Part shown: positions 57,371-64,000 of the stretch, piece by piece
Layout: each line of letters opens with the position of its first letter
Position numbering within the stretch: position 1 is the first letter of the stretch
Origin: Gorsachius magnificus
Lineage: Eukaryota > Chordata > Aves > Pelecaniformes > Ardeidae
NCBI GenBank assembly: GCA_034008185.1
Contig: CM067081.1
Span: forward strand, 13,701,821-13,765,820
Direction of reading: 5' to 3'
DNA length: 64,000 nucleotides
The notes under the pieces: generated by a model
Seen by the model: only the letters and a program-made list of their open reading frames with translations
Databases searched by the model: none
What the model was told of the DNA's origin: nothing
Translations under genes and position numbers: made by a program

Positions 57371-60300
57371 GAAGAGTGAAATACATTCAAATTCACATAG
57401 TCTAAAATCAAAAGATGGATTTCATTTCCCTTGTAGTTTATGAACAAGAAGTTCAAATAATCTGTCTCCTTTCTTCTTGCATGGATGCCATCCTGCAATC
57501 TTCAATAATTATGTAAATATAAAATTTTATTCATTAAAATACTAGACATATCGCTCCATTTTTGCTTCAAAATTTACCTTTTTTAGCTTGAATAAAAGGC
57601 AAAATAATTTCAAAAGCAGAGTATTTTTTCCAGAAAAAATAGTGTACTTGCTAGAAAATGACCCCATTTTGTCATCCCTTTTAAGACTACTATTTGGAAA
57701 CAAAATCTCCTGATCTGTTTTCTTAGATTCTTCCTCACATTCACAAAAGTCACACCTTATTCAGCACTGGTTTTCCCATCAGCCATGTGGATGGTGTTCT
57801 ACATAAAAAGAGGATCACACCAACTTTTTCTGAAAATGAGCTATGGAAAGATGAAATCTTTATGAAAGTGAACTGATAATGGCTTCCCCTATCTAGTCAC
57901 TGGCTTTGGGAGAATTAATGTAAATCCATAAGCATTTTACTGCTGGTTATTCTGATTGCAGATGAAGTTGAGAACAACTGATGCAACAACAACTGTCTAA
58001 ATAAATGCAGTTTGGGATTACAGTGGCGGCTGGGACATCTGGAATTTACCTCCCTGTAGCTTTTCCAGTCTATTTCAAGAGCTATCAGGATTGCTAAAAA
58101 GGACTTCACTCTGAAATCTGAACCAGACCTATTCCAAAATACTGATCTTGCATGGGGTTAAGAGACTTCTTTTGACTGTGTCAACCAGAATAAACGACAG
58201 TCATGATACAGATTTTCCTCAAAATTCATGGGGTGCACAAAGTCCACATTTTGTAATTTCACTACTTCATCTATCTGATGCAGTTAAAGGGAAGGGTCTT
58301 CTACCCTTACATTAGCAACTGCTTTTTACTATATTGAGTCCCAATGGAGTCCTTCTGCAGAAAGGTATCATTCATCAAAGATGATAGTGTCTAGCCAAAA
58401 GTGAATATGTGACTATTTCCCTCCCCTTGAGAAAGCTCTTACAGGTCAGTGTTGAAGCATATATGTCAATGAATAAAGTGCTTTCATCTTCTGTATCATC
58501 AGTCTGGTATCTTTCATGGATAATAAATCCACTCAGAATAAAAAAAGTTAAATTCCTGGTGACATCATAAGGATCTCAAGTCTACTTACTAAAATTGTCA
58601 TACTTCAGCAAAATGTTTATAATATTTTTATTGTTGAGGAATATTCTTTTCTTCCCCAAACTTGTCTGGAAGGCAATAATTTTAATGCAGTTACTGTACA
58701 GAAAACACAAGCAATGTTACAAAATGGCTAAGTAATAAAGTATAATTACAGAGACAAAACAGAGCTATAGATGCACACACAAGATTTAACTATTTGTTAT
58801 TCTTCAAAGCCAAATTGTACTTGATTTGTATTCCTATATTTATTAATTAAATTCTCCAGAATTTTAAATGAAAACTTCCTTCTCACTTACAAAAGTTCTG
58901 CAACACAGGCTCAGTCACAGTAGGACTTATCTATACACATAAGGACAGATTTTTAAAGTAGTTTTTGTACTTAATTCCCAATAATTTCTGCCTGAATACA
59001 ACCCATCTCATGAGATCCAGAGCTGAAACAAAAAATGGCCTGATTCAATTAAAGTTATAAGTTCTAAAAGCAAAAATAAGTATTAAAAAGTAACTAAGAG
59101 TACAGTTCATGGAAGCTTAGGAAATATTTTAAGCTTTGAGCATTAATGAGTTCTAGTTGTTTAAGCTTTCAGCTGTAGATCACTGATTTTTAACCTAGTT
59201 TAACAGTGCCTCAAACTTTTTACCCTTTGAAGTTTCTTTGGCAGTTCAGTTTAAGCAATATATTTGATACAGCTTTCTACAGAAAAATGTCCATATAAAG
59301 AAAATCAGTGCAATGAAAACAAACCTTGTTATCAGCCTCAGCTGAGACCATGGAATAAAAGAACATGAAGATCAGTAAGGGTTTATTTACCTTGCTGAGA
59401 CTGAAACCCCCAAACAGTCCATAGCCAGAGGGGAGGAAAGAGGTTAAGACGGAAGAGAAAATAAATGGAAGATAAGAGGAGGAAATTTTCCCCAAAATAC
59501 AGCTTCAGAAAGAAACCTCCCCCAGAATAAGTTTAGCAACATAAGAAAAGATTTGTAAACAAAACATGGAGGAAATACTACATATAAAGCTACAATGAAG
59601 TATTATATGATACCCTGATTTACTTAGCCCATGCAGATGGTTTCCAGAACATCTCCACCAGCACACTGTAGGTAAACTGTAGAGATGTTCTGCTTTTTGT
59701 CATTGATATTACTGTGACAAAGAAAGCTTATTCTTTTCTAGGAGCTAGAAAAATTTACATCTGGACTTGCTCTGAAAGGAACATAACACTGTCTTTCAAA
59801 TAACACCTGTAACAAGTCTTGCATCCCTAAAACTTATAACACTGAGTGGAAAGAGCAGTGCCTTACTCCCTCCTGTTCTATGAAGTGTTAATAAAAAGCC
59901 TGCAGAACTTGAGTGCTTAAGGTCAGTTTCAAATTACTCAGTAGTTTCAAAACAGCCTTCTGGTATTACCAGTGACTAGATTTAGGAATCCTGAACTCAT
60001 GTGGGTAGAAAAAGCGTGTGTCCCCATTGCAGATACTGTGTGCTTTATGCAGAACAGAGGGATTCTAGGGGCCATTAACTTCACCAAAATAAATACAACT
60101 CTAACGAACACATATAAAGAGAGAGAAAGAACAAACCTTTTAAAAACAGGTTTTCTTAGTGGAATGGAAGTGGGAGGATTCTTTATGCTTGTGTGGCTTT
60201 CAACTTGTGCTAATGCACTGAAGATTATTCAGAACATTTTATTAGTCGTCTTCTAACTGCTGTAGAGAGGAAAGACCGGAGAAACATGCTGTTTTTAAAT

Positions 60301-60704
60301 GATAGATAGAGAAAGAGTTAATTACCAGCAAATTCTATAGGATATCAGTGCCTGCCTACCCGCAACCAAACATCTATTTTTGAAAGGATAAAATGCTTTT
60401 AATAGTCTTTTCCAAACCTATCTCTTTTTCTTCTTTCTCATCAACACCTGCACAAATTCTTAACAGCATCTGCAGTAATTAAAAGCTATTCAGCCACATC
60501 ACTTCAATTCTTCTCAATTCCTTCCTGTGCATCCCCTTCCTCCCAACAATTATTTCCTCAGCCTGTAGCTTTGACTTACCCCTCCTTTCTGTCCATTCCT
60601 GATTACTGAAAGAAGTAATTCTGCCTTTATCATACTCTTTCAAGCAGACTTTTCTTCAGGTTGATGATATCTGAGAGCCTTTGCTTCATCTTTTAAAACC
60701 TCTT
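57371..60704. other. Unassigned AT-rich sequence
   Basis: No gene or repeat family recognised. A 94-codon frame at 59972-60256 has no recognisable domain. Confidence 0.6.
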
Positions 60705-60709
60705 CCTAT

Positions 60710-61284
60710 TGTCGTGGTTTAACCCGGCTGGCAACTAAGCACCACGCAGCCGCTCGCTCACTCCCCCCCCCCCCCTCAGTGGGATGGGGGAGAGAATCGG
60801 GAAGGGGAAAAAGGGTAGAGCCGAGGGCTGAGATAAAGACAGTTTAATAAGAGAAAATAATAATAATAGTAATAATGAGAATGATAACAAAATATACAGA
60901 ATATACAAAACGAATGATGCACAATGCAATTGCTCACCACCCGCCGACCGATGCCCAGCCCGTCCCGAGCCGCGATCAGTACCCGAGCAGAGATCACTCC
61001 CCCTGCGACCGACCAACCCACCAAACCCCCCCCCGGGCATGACGTTATATGGTATGGAATAGCTCTTTGGACAGTTTGGGTCCTAGCTGTGCTGTACTCC
61101 CAGCTTGTTATGCACCTGGCCGAGCAGGAGAAGCTCAAAAAGTCCTTGAGCAGTCTGAGCACTACTTGGCAACAACTAAAAACATCAGCGTGTTATCAAC
61201 ATTCTTCTAGTACTAAATCCAAAGCACAGCACTATGCTAGCTTCTGTGAAGAAAATTAACTCTATCCCAGCTGAAACCAGGACA
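60710..61284 (-). mobile_element. Solo ERVL-type LTR (inverted)
   Basis: 575 bp, TG...CA ends (TGTCGTGG on the + strand, CCAGGACA at the right), with a perfect CCTAT duplication (60705-60709 and 61285-61289). It is the same variant as the copy at 43406, with 'ctcggctctaccctttttcc' read on the - strand. Confidence 0.95.
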
Positions 61285-61351
61285 CCTATAGATGAGAAAA
61301 GGCAGAAATCTGAAAAACAGGGCTGGAACATTTCTACATTGCAATAAGCCA

Positions 61352-61969
61352 ACCGTATTCTGGGCTGCATCAGGAGAAGCGTGGCCAGCAGGTCGAGGGA
61401 GGTGTTTCTGCCCCTCTACTCTGCTCTGGTGAGACCTTACCTGGAGCACTGCATCCGGCTCTGGAGCCCTCAGCACAAGAAGGACATGGAACTGTTGGAG
61501 CGGGTCCAGAGGAGGGCTACTAAAATGATCCGAGGGCTGGAGCACCTCTCTCCTATGAAGAAAGACTGAGAGTTGGGCTTGTTCAGCCTGGAGAAGAGAA
61601 GGCTGTGGGGAGACCTGATTACGGCCTTTCAGTGCCTAAAGGGGGCCTATAGGAAAGATGGGGAAAATCTTTTTAGTAGGGCCAGCTGTGACAGGACAAG
61701 GGGGAATGGTTTAAAACTAAAACAGGGTAGATTTAGACTGGATATAAGGAGGAAATGCTTTCCAACGAGGGTGGTGAAACACTGGAACAGGTTGCCCAGA
61801 GAGGTGGTGGAGGCCCCATCCCTGGGAACATTCAAAGCCAGGTTGGATGGGGCTCTGAGCAACCTGATCTGGTTAGCGGTGTCCCTTCTTACTGCAGGGG
61901 GGTTGGGCTATGTGACCTCTAGGGGTCCCTTCCAACCCAAAACATTCTATGATTCTATGATTCTATGAT
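61352..61969 (+). mobile_element. CR1 LINE 3' part with ORF2 C terminus
   Basis: About 620 bp ending in 'gattctatgattctatgat'. One frame (61381-61968) covers the C-terminal region of ORF2 with a single TGA at 61567-61569; it includes [29 protein letters not shown] and NRLPREVVE. It is much better preserved than the other CR1 copies here, so probably young. It is 5' truncated. Confidence 0.93.
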
Positions 61970-62095
61970 AAGCTACTGGATACAGCAGAACAAATAAAAA
62001 ATATTGGCCAGCTCTTTCCTTCCAGAACCTTGGTAATAAAAGAAGAAAGAAGTTCATTAATAAGACTTTATAGTCTTACTCACTTTCTGTGGTAC

Positions 62096-62674
62096 TGTCA
62101 TAGTTAAACCCCAGCTGGCAACTCAGCCTTATGCAGCCACTTGCTCACTCTCCGCCCCAGTGGGGTGGGGGAGAGAACCAGAAGGGTAAAAGCGAGAAAC
62201 ATCATGGATTGAGATAAAGACAGTTTAATAGGGAAAGCAAAAGCTGCACAAACAAGCAAATAAAAGCAAGGAATTCATTCACCACTTCCCATGGGCAGGC
62301 AGGTGTTCAGCCGTCTCCAGGAAAGCAGGGCTCCATCACACGTAACAGTGACTTGGGAAGACAAATGCCATCACTCCGAACGTTCCCCCTTCCTCCTTCT
62401 TCCCCCCAGCTTTTATCGCTGAGCATGATATCATACGGTCTGGGATACCTCTTGGGCAAGTTGGGGTCAGCTGTCCTGGCTGTTCCCTCTCCCAGCTTCT
62501 TGTGCACCTGGCAGAACAGGGGAAGCTGAAAAGTCCTTGACTGGTGTAAGCACTGCTCAGCAACAACTGAACCATCAGTGTGCTGTCAACATTCTTCTCA
62601 TCCTAAATCCAAAATACAGAACTATGCCAGCTACTAGGAATAAAATTAACTCTACCCCAGCTGAAACCAGGACA
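62096..62674 (-). mobile_element. Older ERVL-type LTR (inverted, solo)
   Basis: 579 bp, TGTCATAG at the left and CCAGGACA at the right on the + strand. It has the same internal blocks as 7214-7797 ('aattcattcaccacttccc', 'agcagggctccatcacacg'). The flanks GGTAC and GTTGT do not form a matching duplication, so the edges have mutated or the element arose by a different route. Confidence 0.88.
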
Positions 62675-64000
62675 GTTGTCTTCTTTGCATTAGGGTAACG
62701 TTTACTTCTAATCAGCAACATAATTCCTTTTCTCTGGAATCAAACATAGGATGCAACATAGCATTGTGATTGTTGACCTTGAGTTACTGACACCAGATTA
62801 CCACATAATAATAATATTTTTCCTTTTTTTTCCTTTCAGTGGTTCCAGTGTTATCCCCATCTGAATCTTCACAGAAAAGAAACGAATGCCACAAGATGCT
62901 GCTTCCCTCTTGATATAGCAACCTCACTAGATTTTTATGATGCCATATCATGCAGATATCAGTTCTGCTGGCTATGCAAGAGACTGATCTTTACATAGCT
63001 GTTACTGACAGATTATAGACAAATGACCAGTTAATTATCTGTTTTGCTGTTAAATCAATCCCTTCAATAACACTGTCTTAGCAATTCTTTTGAGAAAGAT
63101 CATGTTGTAAGAAAGAGGAATAAATTCATTTCAGATCGGAGTCTTTACAGCAATTAACCTAAGGTCTGGGGTTATTCAGACTCAGCAAAGAGCAGAGCAC
63201 ACACTTTTCCTTGTGGTATAGTCTAAGTGTGATCTCAGTGCATGTTGCAGGTTCGAAGGGCAGGGCAATTCTTCTTGGACCTGGATGCAGAACATAGTGT
63301 AAATATGATCTGGTTTAGGAATGGAATCTTAATTGTAGTTTTAGTTTATGTTAAAAGTCAGTATGATGGAAACTAAGGGAAATATTTTCCTCTTGCTAAA
63401 CTTTCTGAGTTCACAGTTTCTGAACACCTAACAAATTCTGAAAGGAAACCTTCCAGAAGACAGGCCAGATTCCAAACCAGTTTCATAGCTGTGGCTCATT
63501 TCTAGAAGAACCATGTTTAATTTTGTAATAAGGGTCCTACAGAACAGAAAATTGAGCTTCAATCTCCTGCAAAGCCAGCAAATATACTTAGCACTATGCT
63601 GTTACCCACTGAGAGCTTAATAGATAATAGTGCACCTAAAATGTTCCACAGACAGCTGTGTGAGCAAAAATCTACCATTAAACTATGACACCTTTCCCAG
63701 CAATTCAAAAATTCATTAAAATATTTCTAATAGGCATTAGTCATCCCTCTCAAAGGGATACTAGTTTTCTTGCAATAAAGAGATATTAAAGGTAAAACTT
63801 CAGACACCAGACAAGCAATTAGCTGTGCAGACAGATCACCTAGTTACTCATTTATTCTTTAATTGATCTGAGTTAAATAGATATTTTGAAAAGGAACCAG
63901 TAACTGAGAGAAGTAGTCTGAGCCTGTCTAAGGACATGCAGTTTTATTTATCTTTGTGTAGTCACATCCCAGATAAGTAGTAACAGTAATGCACATAGTT
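62675..64000. other. Unassigned AT-rich sequence
   Basis: No gene or repeat recognised up to the window edge. Confidence 0.6.

Noticed and set aside
1..64000. CRISPR arrays, bacterial operons, tRNA or rRNA genes
   Set aside because: No direct-repeat/spacer pattern, no cloverleaf or rRNA signature, and the repeat content is that of a bird genome.

Overview
The window looks like a gene-poor, AT-rich stretch of a bird nuclear genome. The main evidence is the repeat content. There are many CR1 LINE 3' ends carrying the avian ATTCTATG terminal repeat, in both orientations and several age classes. There is also a family of about 550-595 bp ERVL-type LTRs. No host protein-coding exon, rRNA or tRNA gene could be supported. 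A non-galliform (neoavian) bird is my guess from the LTR family and cannot be proven from this window.

Four kinds of retroelement dominate. (1) A near-complete ERVL-like (class III) provirus on the + strand at 9887-16542: two LTRs, a perfect 5-bp target duplication (AAAGT), a tRNA-Lys-like primer binding site, gag, and protease-RT-RNase H-integrase, with no env or dUTPase seen. Its gag frame appears to be fused at the N terminus to a multi-span membrane domain and a Thr/Ala/Pro repeat linker. It is broken by a few stops, a frameshift and a CR1 inserted in RNase H. (2) Solo LTRs of the same family at 43406, 56771 and 60710, each with its own perfect 5-bp target duplication. (3) Older relatives without pol, at 5839-7797, 35.05-35.96 kb and 62096-62674. 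Two of these share a short internal region with a hydrophobic ORF and look like a non-autonomous family that kept the leader and membrane part but lost gag and pol. (4) A class II (alpha/beta-like) provirus on the - strand at 32455-38304: 6-bp target duplication TTTCAC, tRNA-Trp primer site, gag N-terminal part, RNase H and integrase. Its capsid-to-RT section is replaced by a same-orientation piece of the ERVL-related non-autonomous element.

Layout: 1-3.9 kb unassigned with microsatellites; 3.9-4.65 kb ancient CR1; 5.8-7.8 kb convergent LTR pair with non-autonomous interior; 9.9-16.5 kb ERVL provirus; 17-30.5 kb mostly unassigned with small CR1 pieces; 30.58-30.91 kb a long pyrimidine tract; 32.5-38.3 kb class II provirus; 42.2-46.1 kb nested CR1s with a solo LTR; 47-56.7 kb unassigned; 56.8-57.4 kb solo LTR; 60.7-62.7 kb LTR/CR1/LTR cluster; the rest unassigned. 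None of the viral genes is intact, so no working replication system remains as the sequence stands.
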